A stretch of DNA of 64,000 bases from Mortierella sp. BCC40632 (GCA_011634665.1 WAEK01000018.1:305501-369500), one strand, 5' to 3'; positions 45,901 to 58,133 are shown, counted from the stretch's first letter. Numbers and translations: made by a program. Notes: generated by a model from the sequence alone, not told the origin.

Positions 45901-48900
45901 ACACGAGCTCGAGGATGGACGCAAGAGACTGGCACAGCAGGCTGAACAGCATCAACAAGAGGTAGAAGCTTTATCTCAGGAGTTGGCCGACGCCTCTGCT
46001 GCCAAGATTGCCCTCGAGAAGCTCCAAGCGGATACGCAAAATGAGATTGAACGTTACGTCCAAGTAGTCGACAACTGGCAAAAGTCGACCCGTCAGACGG
46101 CAAATGAGCTCCAAATCTCACGAAACCGTGAGGCAGAACTCGAGAGTGCGCTTGACCAAGAACGTTTGACCAAGGAGAGCTATCTACGACAACTCACAAC
46201 TGCCAATTCTCGGAATGAAGACACTGCCGAGCGGTTGGGACGTCTTGAGCGTGACAAGGCCACGAACCAGAAGCAGATTGATCTCTTGCGAGAAGAGCTT
46301 GAAGAGGAGACCCAGCGGCGTAAACAGGCAGAGTCAACTCGACGCGAACTAGACCGTGAGCTTGAAGACCTTCATCGTACCAAGGAAGAGGATGAGCTTT
46401 GCAAAGCAGAGTTCCAGAAGCGAGTCCAAGCCCAGGTGACAGAGCTAGAGGAAATCCGGTTCAAGTACAACAACGAGGCCCTTGTCCGTAACAATGAGCT
46501 TGAGGAAGGCAAACGGAGACTGGAAAAGACCATCTCGGAATTGCAAGTTCGTCAAGAAGAGACGGCGAATAATGTTATCAATATGGAAAAGAGCAAGTCT
46601 CGCCTCACAGCTGAGGTTGAGGATCTTCGTCATGAACTTGAGCGAGAACACGCCGTTGCTCGGGCAGCAGATAGAGCGTCTAAAGCGATTGCCATTGAAC
46701 TTGCTCAGGCCAAGGAACAGACCCAGGTCGAGCGTCATCACCGAGAGCTCGCAGAGTCGACATCACGGAAGCTTCAGACCAGCTTGGATAGTCTAAACCT
46801 TGACATTGATTCTCAAAACCAACAAATCGCTAGCTTGACTCGATCCAAGGCTGAATTAGAGAAGGAGCTTGGCTCTCTGATTAATGAATTTGGATCGAGC
46901 GGAAAGAATGCGCATGAGGTGGAGAAGGTCAAGCGCCGACTCGAGTCCCAGATCCAGGAGCTTGAGGCCAAGTATGAAGAAGAAAAGAGTCTTCGATATG
47001 CAGCCGAGGAGCTTAAGCGACGATTCGAAGAGCAGCTGGCCGAGTCCCGCCGGTCCATTGCAGTCGACATGGAAGCCAAAGAGCACCAACACGAGGAAAC
47101 TAAAAAGATTCTCTTGCTTGAAATTGACGAGCTTGGTCAACAATTGGCGGACAACATGACTGCAATGAGCGAGGCCACAAAGCTGAACAAGAAACTCAAG
47201 GAACAGATTGATGACTTGAATCTGAACAAGGATACCTCGACACGGTCCAAGACGGATATGGAGCGATCCAAGAAAAAGCTTGAAACGACTCTCCGTGAGT
47301 ATCAGACTCGACTCGAGGCTGAGGAGCGACTACGAAAGAACTTTGAAGAGTTGGCGTCAAGACACGAACGCAAGTCAAATGCTCTCCAAAGTGAACTCGA
47401 GTCGGCCTTGGATGACAAGGAGACTCTTGACCGGGCCTATAGACAGCTTGTGACTGAAGCGGATTACCTTCGTCAGGAATTGGATGGGGACGGGGATGAC
47501 TCGAGAGCGACCCTACTGGACCGACTGCGTAAGACAGAGCGAGAAAACCAGCGACTGCAAGAGCTGGTGGATGAAGAGGCAGATACAAGGGAGATGATGG
47601 CTGCCGCAGCCAAGAGAGAGGATTCGTCTGAACTAGAGTATCTCACCAGTAGGATTCGTGGCGAGTTTGAGGATGAACTCTTGCGATTGGAAGAGTCGAG
47701 AAAGGCAGCTGTGGCAGCACAGAGAATCTCACAGCACGATCTGGAAGATAAATTGGATGAGATTGCCAATCTAGAGAAGCATCGAAAGAGTCTGCAATCG
47801 GACCTGGATGAACTCAAGTTCCAACTCGAGTCCGAGATCTTGACCAAGAATGACGAAGCTGCCCACCGAAGACGGATCCAGGCTGAACTCCAAGAATTGC
47901 AAATCCGGATGGAAGCTGAAGCTGTCAAGATGATGGAACTCCAAGAGTCGCTTCAGATGTTCAAGACAAGGGCTGAGAATACGTTGGCCAAGCTGGAGAC
48001 AGCTGATCTGGCTAGGATGAAGGCTGAAAAGTCGGAGGCATTTGTGCGATTGCAATTACGTGATCTTGAAGAGTCGCTCCAAGAGGCGCTTTCGGAGAGA
48101 AAGGAGGTTGAGGAGCGAGCAAGCACGCTTCAACAGCAATTGCGTGAGTTGGAAGACAATATTGAGGAGGATCTTATTGCGAATGCAGATCTAAGCTTGG
48201 CAAGACGACGCCTTGATGAGGAACTAGCCTCAGAACGAGAGAGACATCGCAAGGAGCTTGAAGAGAGTGAACGAATCTTAGAGGCAGCGAAGCGGAAGTA
48301 TCAGAAGGAGGTTCGCCAGGTCGTAACTGAGCTAGAGCTTGAAAAGGCCAACATTCAAAAGCTAAGAGAAGCCCATAAGCAGGTATTGATTGATCTCGAG
48401 GAGGTGAATGCCCAACTGGAACAGGAACTGAGAAGCTCACAGTCGTGGAAGAAGGACAAGGATCGACTCGATACCCGGAACCAAGAGCTCAACCAGGCCT
48501 ACCAGCTATTGCTTGTGGCGCAAGATGATCTGCAAGCCCAGATTATGAGTCTCTTGACTCAACAGCGAGAGGTGCGTGCAGCACTTGAAGAGTCTGAGGC
48601 AGCGCGCGTGTCTCTTGATAAGGCCAAGCGTAGCCTGGAACAACGTCTCGACGACGCAGGGGAGCAGTATCACACCATTTCCCAGAACAAGCAAACAGCT
48701 GAGCGGATCAAGTTGGCGTTAGACCAAGAGACCGATGATCTGCGTGAAAGACTTGAGGAGCAACAACAACTCTTGGAACTGCAGACGGAGAGACTTCGTA
48801 AGGCTGAATTGACTATGGCTGATACCGAAAGTGAGCTTGGCAAAGAGATTGCACTGGCTGATGAACGCCTCCGTGCCAAGGTAAATGAAAAACACGCATT

Positions 48901-49711
48901 CCTCTTCTCCCCCCCCCCCTTTCCCAATGTCTCAGGTTCATGGGAATGTCTAACACACCGGTTGCATATTACTATCTGATATATAGAACATGCTCGAGAA
49001 GCAGGTGGTAGAACTAAGCCAGAGGGTTCAGGAGCTTGAGGCTGTCACTCAGGTGCATGGGCCTCGGTCAGCAGCAGTGCTTCAACAAAAGCTTGATGAG
49101 AAGGTGGTTCAATTGGAAGATGAGATCAGGACTCGACAAGAGGCGTTGCGAGTGCAAAGACGATGTGAGCGGACAGTTCGTGACCTTCAACAACAATTAC
49201 AGGAACGTGAAAAGGCTATGGCACGTCAGGAGGATGAAACAGTGAAAACAGAGCAAAAGCTAAAGACGCTTCGGCAAAAGGTGGAAGAGCTGGTAAGTCC
49301 CAAATACCAGTCTGAAGGGTGGTCTTCTCTCTCTCTCTCTCTCTCTCTCTCTATTATGACGTCGTTGACTTATCATATCTGGTTGCGCTTGGATCTCTCC
49401 TAGGTCATTACTGAAAACAATCTGACGATAGCAAAGAGAAAAGCAGAGAGAGAGGCGATCGAGGCCAAGGAGCGCTCGACCCGGTAAGAATTTACAGGGG
49501 TTTGGAATGGTCATGCACGATCGAGGGTAAAAAAAAGAAAAAAAAAAAGAGAGTTGGGAAGGGCAAGGGGGTGATGCACCGACCGTAGAAAACTAATATG
49601 CGGGTTGTTGTTGTTTTTTTATGCTTTTTTTCTATATTGCATAGACTGGAACGGGAGGTGGAAAAGCTTCGAGCAAGATTCGAGATCAGGTCAGCGACCC
49701 CGGTAGCCTAG
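41213..49711 (+). CDS. Myosin II heavy chain
   Basis: Conventional two-headed myosin that drives the contractile actin ring at septation. Thirteen exons (41213-41398, 41485-41628, 41763-41947, 42093-42273, 42451-42613, 42757-42860, 42989-43396, 43541-43717, 43841-44545, 44681-48880, 48987-49292, 49404-49483, 49645-49711) join in phase to 2,301 residues. N-terminal SH3-like segment [16 protein letters not shown]; motor with P-loop GESGAGKT (about 173-180), switch I NNNSSRF, switch II DIAGFE (about 449-454), actin-binding [15 protein letters not shown] and the relay/SH region [15 protein letters not shown]. Two IQ-like motifs follow ([17 protein letters not shown] and [17 protein letters not shown]). 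From about 840 to the end it is heptad-repeat coiled coil, mostly in one 4,200-bp exon. Eight of the twelve introns lie in the motor. The length matches filamentous-fungal class II myosins and exceeds yeast ones. Confidence 0.95.
42900..42945. repeat. 46-base T homopolymer in a myosin intron
   Basis: An uninterrupted run of about 46 T in the intron 42861-42988 of the myosin II gene, the longest homopolymer in the window. The intron is otherwise short, so the tract makes up more than a third of it. Confidence 0.9.
49325..49352. repeat. CT microsatellite in a myosin intron
   Basis: About 14 CT units in intron 49293-49403, acting as polypyrimidine sequence between two tail-coding exons. Confidence 0.85.
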
Positions 49712-50116
49712 GGTGTGTTGTCCAGAGTTACTCGCAATGGAGGTGTGGAGAAGCCTTTGGTTCAAGACAAATAGAGAGGAAGAGAGAAAGAGAGAAAGAC
49801 GATAATGACAATGGAGAAGAGCTATAAAGCTATACGGGAAGACGTATCATTAAGCCCTCGGCGCATTGCTTACCAGACATGGCCTGCAGCGGATCGTGAT
49901 GACCATTAGCTTATCTCAGCCCTTTCCACGCTTTATTTGCCGCGCGAATGGGCATTCTCGATGCGATTCGATGCGGGTGAAGGGAAAGGCACTCATGTGG
50001 ACGCATATGCAGGCATGCGACAGGTGCATGTGGGTGGGTCATTGAACGACTGTGCTCTTGTTCTCTCTCTTTTTTTTTTTTTTTCTCTCTCTCTCTCTTT
50101 CTCCGCCCAACCAGCC

Positions 50117-50146
50117 CTCCTCCTCCTCCTCCTCCTCCTCCTCCTC
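50117..50146. repeat. TCC trinucleotide repeat
   Basis: About ten TCC units in intergenic DNA. Confidence 0.9.
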
Positions 50147-50735
50147 TTCTTCCCCATCTCCCACCAGACCCACGGGCCTAGCCCAGTGTAGGCTAGCTCG
50201 TCCCGCACATGCCTCTGGGTTGCTGAGCAACGAGCCCTATATATTATTGCTCGGTTTATTTGTGGGTGGAAGGAGTGCCAAGAGCCCAGGCCGCCCTGCC
50301 TTTTGCGGCCAGCACAGGGAAGAGCGAAGATGGATAGAAAGAGAATGAGAGAGACAAATACACAAAAAGAGACGAGAGAAGAGAGACAGAAAAAAAAACA
50401 GATTTTGTCGAGCCGAGCATGCCGAGACCTAATGGCCCGCCATCTCTCTACTGCTGCTTGCTTGCTGCTGCTGCTGCTGCCAGGTGTGTATCCAGGAGCA
50501 TGCTCAATCACTGCATATTCAATGTGCTCCCTGTTTCTCACCAGGGCGGTGGGTAGAATAGACGAGTGGGTTGGGAGCAGAGCATGGTAGGCCGGTGTAG
50601 ATGGGAGGGGTATAGGGGGGGATACTACTACTACACTTGCTCTCTCCTCCTCTTCTTTAGAGGGGTAAAAGAGGAGAAGGGGAAGGAGAAGGGAGAGAGA
50701 GAGAGAGAAGGAGAAAGGGAGTAATTGCATACTAC

Positions 50736-50740
<5 letters not shown>

Positions 50741-50774
<34 letters not shown>
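50741..50774. repeat. TAC trinucleotide repeat
   Basis: About eleven CTA/TAC units in intergenic DNA. Confidence 0.9.
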
Positions 50775-50775
<1 letters not shown>

Positions 50776-51321
50776 TTTACCCCACAATGGATTTCTACTA
50801 CTTCTCTCGCATCTCCCACTCTCCTCCCTCTCTTTTTCTCCTTGTTGAAAAGAGATTCTTCTTCTTCTTCTTCTTGAAGATGAACGAGTCGCGAGAGTTG
50901 TAGAAAGTGAACATGGCGAGAAGAAAGAGGGGGGCGGGCAACAGGCAAGCAAAGCAAAGCAAAGCGAACGGGCAAAGGCACCGTTGTTCCGCCGCGGGAA
51001 GTATTTTTTAGAACCAGCCAGACAGCCAGACAGTGCCGGACCTTTTTTATTCTTTTTTTTTTTCTTCTCTCCTCCCTCTCCCCTCTCCCATTCTCCTCTC
51101 TTCCAGCAAAACCTATCTTCTGCACCACACACTTCTCTCTATTTTTCTCTCTCTCGCTTTGTCTATTTTTTCCCTTTCACAGAGGCACAGCCAACAACAT
51201 ACCTTTCCTTTCCCTTCCTTGTCCCTGCTTCCATTAGGCGAGTACGCCAAAAGAGATACCTCCAAAACACCTCCTCTCCTTCCCGCCGGACCGTGTCCCT
51301 GTGCATGAGCGTTTGCGACTG

Positions 51322-54030
51322 ATGGATCCCGTCATGGAGATCAAGCCCACGACGAGGACAAGTATGGAGCGTAATCTCATGGACAGGGATCGCGAAGGGC
51401 AGCTTTACCTCGAGGCCCGACGTGCACATGTCGCCCAGACACTTCTTCGACCTGATCCCGACCTCGACCCTTCACACGAACAGGACCTCGACCATGGTCA
51501 TAGAAGTTCATTCCTCTCAACCATCACTCCACCCTCCTCCAACCCTTCTTCCGCGGCATCCTCTCTCTTCCGAGAACCCATTCAGAGCTCCATCCGACCA
51601 CAGGCCTCTGCCACTTCACTCTCGTCGCCTTCACATCGACCTCCGCTCTCTGCGACCAAGCCAATGCATCGCGAGACTGCTGACCACCCAACACTGCAGC
51701 CAGGACACCAATCAACAAGGACAGCCAAATCTGGCAACAACACAACCTCTCCCTCCCCACTCCAAAACATTGTTCCTCTTATCCGAAAGGTACGGAGTCG
51801 CGCAACCAATGTTGGAGGTAGTACGAACAAACCAGACAAGGACGCGCCTGTCAACCAGACACTGCTGCCTATCTCACCTTCGAGTCTCGAGTATCAGCTC
51901 ACAGCACATCTCCTCAATTACCCACTTCGGCCCCTACCCACAGCCTCAACACCCATTGCTCCTCCACCCCCACTAGCACCAGCAGTAACGGCGGCGGCAA
52001 CGACAGGAGCAATGGCAACAATAGCAGCCGATACTGCAGCAAAGAGCACGACAGTGGTCGTTTCTGAGCGTCCATCGATAGTAAAAAAGAGCCGTCCACG
52101 GTCCCGCACGAGTCCTCGCCAGTTCAGGGCCCCTTCACGCGGACTAGACTCCGACGTTCCCGCTGCCCCGGGCCAACTCGATCTAAGGAGACATCGTCGT
52201 AGTTGGTCCGACAATAACATGCGCGCTACTGCTCGCCATTGGACCCATGCTGCTACCACTTCTGCTGATGGTACTCCTTCTATACCTCTGCCTGCACGCG
52301 CTGCACGAGGTACTCCCGTACGAGCCGATCTCCAGGCCAATGTCTGGGATCGACCTCTCCCCTTTCAGTCGAATCGTGCGGGCTCTGCGCCTCATTCACC
52401 AACGACTCTCCAACTTCCACTCCAACTCAGTTCTTCCATCCCGTCTCCTGGTCAGGCAAAGCGCCGGGGACAACAAGCTACTCGGCAGGGTCCATTGCTT
52501 TATCGCGATGGTGAATCTGCATCTGCATCTGCAGCTGCAGCTGTAGATGTAGCAACATGCGAGTATCCCGAGACCGGGCGTATCCCATTGTCAACCACAT
52601 CCCCTTCTCCCCTCCCGCCCCTTCCTCCTTTTCCACCAAAGAGTCCGCGGAGCCTTATTGCACACTACTTTCCTGGGTCTTTACAGCCCCCTCCAAAGCG
52701 TAGCAATGTTCTCTGTCGACACAGGGATGACCTCGTTAGACCTTCAACCTTCAAAACGCCTACCTTTGGACCAACAGGTGCGCCATTGCTGAATGCAAAT
52801 TCTGTTGACGATACAGAGGCGGCGGCATCAACAGCCCTTCACCACGCTATTTCTATACCCTCAACCAATGTATCCTCCTCCTCGGTTCAAATGTTCCATA
52901 ATGGTGCTGACATTTCGGGCAACCCCGAGATAGACGCTCCCGAAATGTCACAAGCTTCCATTGCTACTTTATACCCATACCCAAGCCCGAAAACAGAGCA
53001 GAACTTGAGCGGATGGATACAAGACGGAACACCGTCACCAGCAACGGTCAATCCTTCTGCAATGGCGACGTTCCCCCCAGTGACACTTGTCTTTCCAAAG
53101 GGCCTTCTCAACGGTGCAGGGACGGGACCTCTTTCGGAGCCTTCCTCATCCCGAGGACAGCCCAAGCCCATTGCTCCATATATTCGGGAACAGTTCCCGA
53201 ACGAAAGGGCGACCGCCATCTCTGTCCCGTCCAGCACCAACACGAGTCGTGATCTCGAGATTGTTGTAGAAGGGATCTCGGGACGAATGCGGACGACCTG
53301 TGTCAGTCTTGACCCATGGTCAATTGATGAATCTCTTTGGGAAAAACCTCTTCCCCATGTCCAGAGAGAGAAAGGAAACCGATACTGGGTTTTTTTCGAT
53401 CATGGACACGTTGTCCCTGGTCCGATCTTGTTTCTGTTTGGTCATCTCTTTCCACCACTCTGGTGGATTGGATGTGTATTCCCTCGTCTAGAAGACCCGA
53501 CTGAGACAAAGACCACTGCTGCTCCTCCAACCCCCACGGAGCACTCTCCCCAAGATTCGTCGCGGTTTCAACAATGGCTTCAGCAACGACTCGGGGCTGC
53601 CTCCACAGGTCAGGGACATTTAGTCCGCTGGAAGCGAAATAACAGTGTCAATCTACAGGACTCGTCGTCGTTGTCGTCGTCTTGTCAACCAGGTGAGACA
53701 GAGCCTGACTCGACGGCGCTGGAATGCAACAAGCCCAGGGACCATTATCACACCGACAGCCAATTGTATAACAAGACGCCAATGGTTCTGAAACCTGAGA
53801 CTATCAACCACGACGATGACCCTTCCCAACAAACAACACAAGATATTCAAGGAGGACCGTGGGCCACTGAAGATCAAAAGTTGGCTCTGTTTGAGCAACG
53901 ACTTAGGCGAGACCAAGTGATGATGCGATATGAGCTGGATCTTCGATGGAGACGACTCAACTTGATTTGGTCTATCGGTTCTTTCATTATTGCCATTGCC
54001 ATTACTGCCTTTGTTATCGGATTTGCCTAA
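51322..54030 (+). CDS. Serine/proline-rich protein with C-terminal membrane segments
   Basis: Predicted 902-residue fungal protein of unknown function in a single exon. Residues 1-680 are low complexity (Ser, Pro, Thr, Ala) with basic patches and many Ser-Pro pairs, which suggests disorder and phosphorylation. A conserved-looking block follows: LDPWSIDESLWEKPLPHV, then GNRYWVFFDHGHVVPG and the hydrophobic PILFLFGHLFPPLWWIGCVF. After a Gln/Ser-rich linker the protein ends in LEQ-like charged sequence (FEQRLRRDQVMMRYELDLRW) and a final hydrophobic helix ending ITAFVIGFA. The FLFPPLWWIG-type block plus terminal helix is a pattern I associate with uncharacterised fungal serine-rich membrane proteins. 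No catalytic motif is visible. The start was chosen at ATG 51322; the frame opens just upstream only with a non-ATG codon. A poly(A) signal is near 54211. Confidence 0.8.
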   Translation: MDPVMEIKPTTRTSMERNLMDRDREGQLYLEARRAHVAQTLLRPDPDLDPSHEQDLDHGHRSSFLSTITPPSSNPSSAASSLFREPIQSSIRPQASATSLSSPSHRPPLSATKPMHRETADHPTLQPGHQSTRTAKSGNNTTSPSPLQNIVPLIRKVRSRATNVGGSTNKPDKDAPVNQTLLPISPSSLEYQLTAHLLNYPLRPLPTASTPIAPPPPLAPAVTAAATTGAMATIAADTAAKSTTVVVSERPSIVKKSRPRSRTSPRQFRAPSRGLDSDVPAAPGQLDLRRHRRSWSDNNMRATARHWTHAATTSADGTPSIPLPARAARGTPVRADLQANVWDRPLPFQSNRAGSAPHSPTTLQLPLQLSSSIPSPGQAKRRGQQATRQGPLLYRDGESASASAAAAVDVATCEYPETGRIPLSTTSPSPLPPLPPFPPKSPRSLIAHYFPGSLQPPPKRSNVLCRHRDDLVRPSTFKTPTFGPTGAPLLNANSVDDTEAAASTALHHAISIPSTNVSSSSVQMFHNGADISGNPEIDAPEMSQASIATLYPYPSPKTEQNLSGWIQDGTPSPATVNPSAMATFPPVTLVFPKGLLNGAGTGPLSEPSSSRGQPKPIAPYIREQFPNERATAISVPSSTNTSRDLEIVVEGISGRMRTTCVSLDPWSIDESLWEKPLPHVQREKGNRYWVFFDHGHVVPGPILFLFGHLFPPLWWIGCVFPRLEDPTETKTTAAPPTPTEHSPQDSSRFQQWLQQRLGAASTGQGHLVRWKRNNSVNLQDSSSLSSSCQPGETEPDSTALECNKPRDHYHTDSQLYNKTPMVLKPETINHDDDPSQQTTQDIQGGPWATEDQKLALFEQRLRRDQVMMRYELDLRWRRLNLIWSIGSFIIAIAITAFVIGFA

Positions 54031-54385
54031 GAGCAGACCATCTCTTTTTTTTTTTTTTTTTATATCCCGATTCCTTGACTTCAGACAAAAGAAGAAGAAA
54101 AAAAAAAAAAAAAAAAAAAAAAAATGCCCATTCATTCGTCATTCGTAATTTTTCTGTATACTATCTTCCGCAGTCCTAACTCAGCCGATCTGCAGTCTTG
54201 CATGAGTCGGAAATAAAAAGAAAAAAAAAAAAAATAGCCACGACATTTTTTGCTCTGGCTCTTTTTTTTTTTTTTGTGTATGTGTGTGTTTTCTCTTTTT
54301 CTCTCTCTCCTCCCCACTTTCATTGCAAAATGGCGATTAACATGGTATATTTGTTTGCGGACTGCAAAAAAGATCTGCGAATCGT

Positions 54386-54478
<93 letters not shown>

Positions 54479-54671
54479 AAAGTAGAGGGAAAGAGCTCTC
54501 ATAGATAATTGAGACCATTGAGTAGCCTGTAATTCCTGGATACGAGAAAAAAAAAAAAAAAAGAATAGGAATTTAAATTACTGGGTTAGACAAAAAAGGC
54601 TCTGTCGATTTTTCCATGCATGTCGGCAATAAAATAAAATAAAGAAGAATACATAGAAAAAAAAGAGCGAC
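54031..54671. other. Convergent 3' intergenic region
   Basis: About 640 bp between the convergent serine-rich and WD40 genes, full of homopolymers: T run 54042-54060, A run 54098-54123, A run 54387-54416 followed directly by a GA repeat. No gene is seen. Confidence 0.6.
54387..54474. repeat. Compound poly(A)/GA microsatellite
   Basis: Thirty or so A, then TA, then about 28 GA units. It is the longest dinucleotide repeat in the window and lies between convergent genes. Confidence 0.9.
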
Positions 54672-57600
54672 TCACATCAATTGCACGCTATAGTCCGCAT
54701 TGTAGGTGATCAAGACGTCTTTTGTCGGATGGAAACAAGTCTCGAGAACTTGCTTCCCTCCAATATACAGGATCTGACTTGGCCCTCCCTTCTCCTTGGA
54801 TTCCCGAGTTCGAGATTTTACGCCACGCTTGATATTAGTCCGCTTTACCCCTGCAGAGGCCAAAATACTGTCTTCATCACCAAGCGTGTTCACATCAACA
54901 GTCATGCCCCGGGTCACTACACCATCGCCTGGTCGACGTGATTGGTCCATTGCAATCCCACTCCATCGAACATCCCAAAGCATCACAATCCCCTCTGCAC
55001 CCATGCCTGAACAGAGAAGCCCGCCGTTGGGGTGCCAGGAAGGAATTGATAGCTTGGACATTCTCTTGGGTGAATCGTATCCAAACTCCAATACTACTCG
55101 ACCGGGCGTTCGCTCATCCACAAGTGCATATTGAGCCTTCTTGGCAAGGCGGCTAAATGTGTTTTTTTTAGCAAGACATTTCGAGATGAAAATGAGGGAT
55201 ATAAAAAAAAAAATCGTCAAGATTCACTAACAATAACTCATTGAGATTCTTCCATTGAAAGGCATAGAGAGATAGAAAGAAAGAGAATAGTCGATTTGAA
55301 TAGTACTTACGCAACCACGTTGATACGAGGATCGGCAGGATTTTGAACAATTCGAACTACAGAACCAACACGTAGCTGCCAGAGGACTGTATCTTTTACT
55401 AGATCATAGCTTACATAGCGTCCATCGACACCCCCAGAATAAAGAGTCTTGGAGTGATGGTTATACACAGCAGAAGTGATGGTTGCCGTATGCTCATGAT
55501 GAAGTTCTTCCAGTCCCTGGGGTTCATAGACCGAGTCACCATGTCCATTTGGAGGTTGAAATTTCCAGTGATACTACAAAGGAGACAATCCATAGTTAGC
55601 ACGGTGATCCAAGTTGAAAGAAAAAAAAATAAGAACAGATCTTGAAATCATATCTCACCAGTTGCTTGTCTTTTCCTCCGGTCACAAACGAGATCGAGTG
55701 ATCCTCCCTCATAATCGAAGCAACGGTATCAATTCCCTTGGTATGAGGCATTGAGGTGATAGTCACCAGCTTAAAGTTGAGGAGTCCGTCCCGATTAAAG
55801 TAAATGGTGATGAGATTGGCCTGTGTTTCGGGCAAGGATGATATTGTTGGGTCTGATCCTGTCTCATCTGGATTCAATCGCGCTGGAGGCCAGCCAATAC
55901 CTCGTTTCAAATGACTGATAGCAACAATCGTATCCTCAGAGACCCAAGAAATCGCGTCAGCATAAGGAATCACTCGTGATGATTTGGACGTCAATGTAAG
56001 AAGATGTTCCTGTGTATCAAAATTCCAAAAGTGTATAAGGCTGGTTCAATAAAAAAAAAAAAAAAAAAAAAAAAGGTCAGCCTTTGTATTCTTCTTAAGT
56101 CCTCTTGGCATCCATGTCAAGCTAGAGCGAGAGAAGAATCAAAGACGGATTAAAAGACTTACCCATCAAGACCACTGCTCACAACAATCCCTTCAAAGTC
56201 CGTCCTATAGGAGAATGGATTCATCTCCAGGATACGCTGCCTCTTACTGCTAGCAACTTTTTCAAAGGTCATCCGTTGATGGCCAAGTACCATTACCTCC
56301 ATTGACTGTTGACTAGCAATCGGAAGCTGGAACTGAACCTTATCAAAGACTCGCATGAAACCTGCAGTTTGCAGTCGCGTTGGTATTGAGTATCCCGCGT
56401 TAATGGTTTTCAAGGAACGTACAAACTCGAGCGATGCATCACTGAAGCCTGGTCTATTAGCCACAGGTGTCAGCGAGGGTGGGGGCCGAATTGGTGGAGC
56501 TTTCTCATGTCCGTACCGTCCTGCACCTTTGGTGGATGAAGACCCTGCTCCTGATGATTGAGCGGGCCCGTTAAGGAGTGCTTTTGTTTCCTCATCAGCA
56601 CCTTCGAGAATTCGTTCACTGATCCGACCACACATTGCTTTCACCATCCTTGCGGTTTTGTCTGCTTTGGCCATCTGAGCCGTTAACATTGCGTTGAGTC
56701 GATTCATCTGTGTATGGCCGAGAGGTAATCGCGTTAGCATCGACATTTTTTTTTCTTTTTTTGCAAGGTGTAAATGAATCACACACCCGATTATCGCTAT
56801 AAAGAGTACAAGGTCTTTACCTCGACGACCATGTCCTTCAGTGATCCGCTCAATAAGCGTTGGCTCTCCTCTCTACCTTTCATTTCCAGAGCACTATCCT
56901 CACTATCGGACAGCAGAATACTTTTGGAGAATCTTCTCCTTTTCCTGGGGCGGGAATGCATAGAAGATCTGTCACTGAAACCGTCGCTGTCAGAATAATC
57001 GCTTTCATAGTCTGTTTCGGATCCAAATTCACTTGTGAGGTCGCTCTCAGAGTAAGAGGCGCTATCACGCGAAGTGGAACGCAGCCTTTTGGTAACAACA
57101 TAGTCACCCATGCCCACAGCTCGTCGGGTCGCAAGACTCCTGCTCCGTACCCTGCTTTTGCTTCGAGCTCGACTTTTGCTCCGACCTCGACTTTTGCTCC
57201 GAGCCCTGCTGTGACTCCTCCCTCTGTCAGTGCTCTTTTGCCTACTTCGACTGTGGGCGCGGTCGCTTCGGGCACGACTTATGCTCCGTGTGCGGCTTTG
57301 ACTACGTCGACGAGCTTGGCTTCGCCCTCGCCCTCTTGGGGCTTCCTCTGTTTCATGTAGGACGCGTCCATGTACGTGTTCCAGGCTCTTTGTTGACGAA
57401 GACCTTCCTCTCTCTTCATCTTGATTCGTATTTGATCCGATGCCTCGGAGCTTTGACGCGGTAGAAGAGGTTGAAGGCTGTGCTGAATTGGATTGGTTTA
57501 AAGACGATGGCGTTGGCTTTGCAAACGGATTCCTGTAGTTGGTCCTTGGAGCTGTAGCTGGTTCAGAAACCGTGGTACCTCTTGAACGACCCTGATAAAA

Positions 57601-58133
57601 GGAAGTATCTGATGTAGTGGAATGATCTCTACGTCCGGGACTTCGACCACGATTTAAATAGGATGCTGTTGAGACATTCGAGCTGGAGGCAGTGGCCTCA
57701 GAGCGGTCCGAAGAGCGTGTGCTCATCCCAACTATGTCCGTTGAAGGTCGCCTGTTAAAATCTCGCTTAAGACGCTGGTCATCCTTTTCCCGATCGCTAC
57801 TGTCATTCCATCTGCGATAGTTATTAGAGTATCCTTGCTCTGTCGATTCGCTGTAGTTGCTTGTAGCTAGAGAATATATAATTAAAAGTAAAAAAAATAG
57901 AAGAATGAGTCCAAGCTCTTTAGTAAAAACAAAGAATAAAAAATTCGAAGGATAATAGACTCGAGAGATACCTCACCTTTATTGGACCTGACAGGGAGAG
58001 AGCCAAGAGGGTTGACGTAGTTGCTACTGCTATTGCTGCTGCTGCTGCTGGTATTGGTTGTCCTTTGTGTTTGGGCGGTAGCAGCAACTCTGTGCCGCAG
58101 TCGTGGATCCTTTGAGCTTGGATCTGAAGACAT
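54672..58133 (-). CDS. WD40-repeat protein with N-terminal RS-rich region
   Basis: Likely nuclear scaffold; no named family recognised. Six exons: 58133-57977, 57866-56821, 56707-56163, 56040-55659, 55573-55311, 55152-54672. Phases join to 957 residues. The first 400 residues are Ser/Arg-rich, including dense RS dipeptides (RSRARSKSRGRSKSRARS type, about 200-260) as in splicing-related proteins, then acidic Ser-Asp patches and a basic PRKRRRF segment. After a helical block (LNAMLTAQMAKADKTARMV) come WD40-like blades: FEGIVVSSGLDG/LIHFWNFDT, SISFVTGGKDKQL/YHWKF, KTLYSGGVDGRYVSYDL, GLLCSGMGAEGIVMLWDVRW, and DVLITYNADYSVQLM at the end. Several blades end in the WD-type dipeptide slot (WN, WK, WD). 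The stop follows the last blade, but the final codons contain a GTGAGT donor (54676-54671), so a further short 3' exon is possible. Confidence 0.75.

Larger units (their letters stand above)
49712..51321. other. Intergenic region, myosin II to serine-rich protein gene
   Basis: About 1.6 kb with a TCC repeat (50117-50146), a TAC repeat (50741-50774), a GA-rich block at 50640-50720, and a long CT/T-rich stretch at 51040-51180 leading to the next start. A run of CTG at 50464-50481 is also present. No gene is supported. Confidence 0.6.

Noticed and set aside
46445..47160. Antisense and alternate frames in the myosin tail
   Set aside because: Heptad coiled-coil coding sequence leaves other frames open by composition. 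The main frame is unambiguous.
57000..57360. Plus-strand frame rich in Ser/Thr/Pro
   Set aside because: It is antisense to the RS-repeat exon of the WD40 gene and has no independent support.
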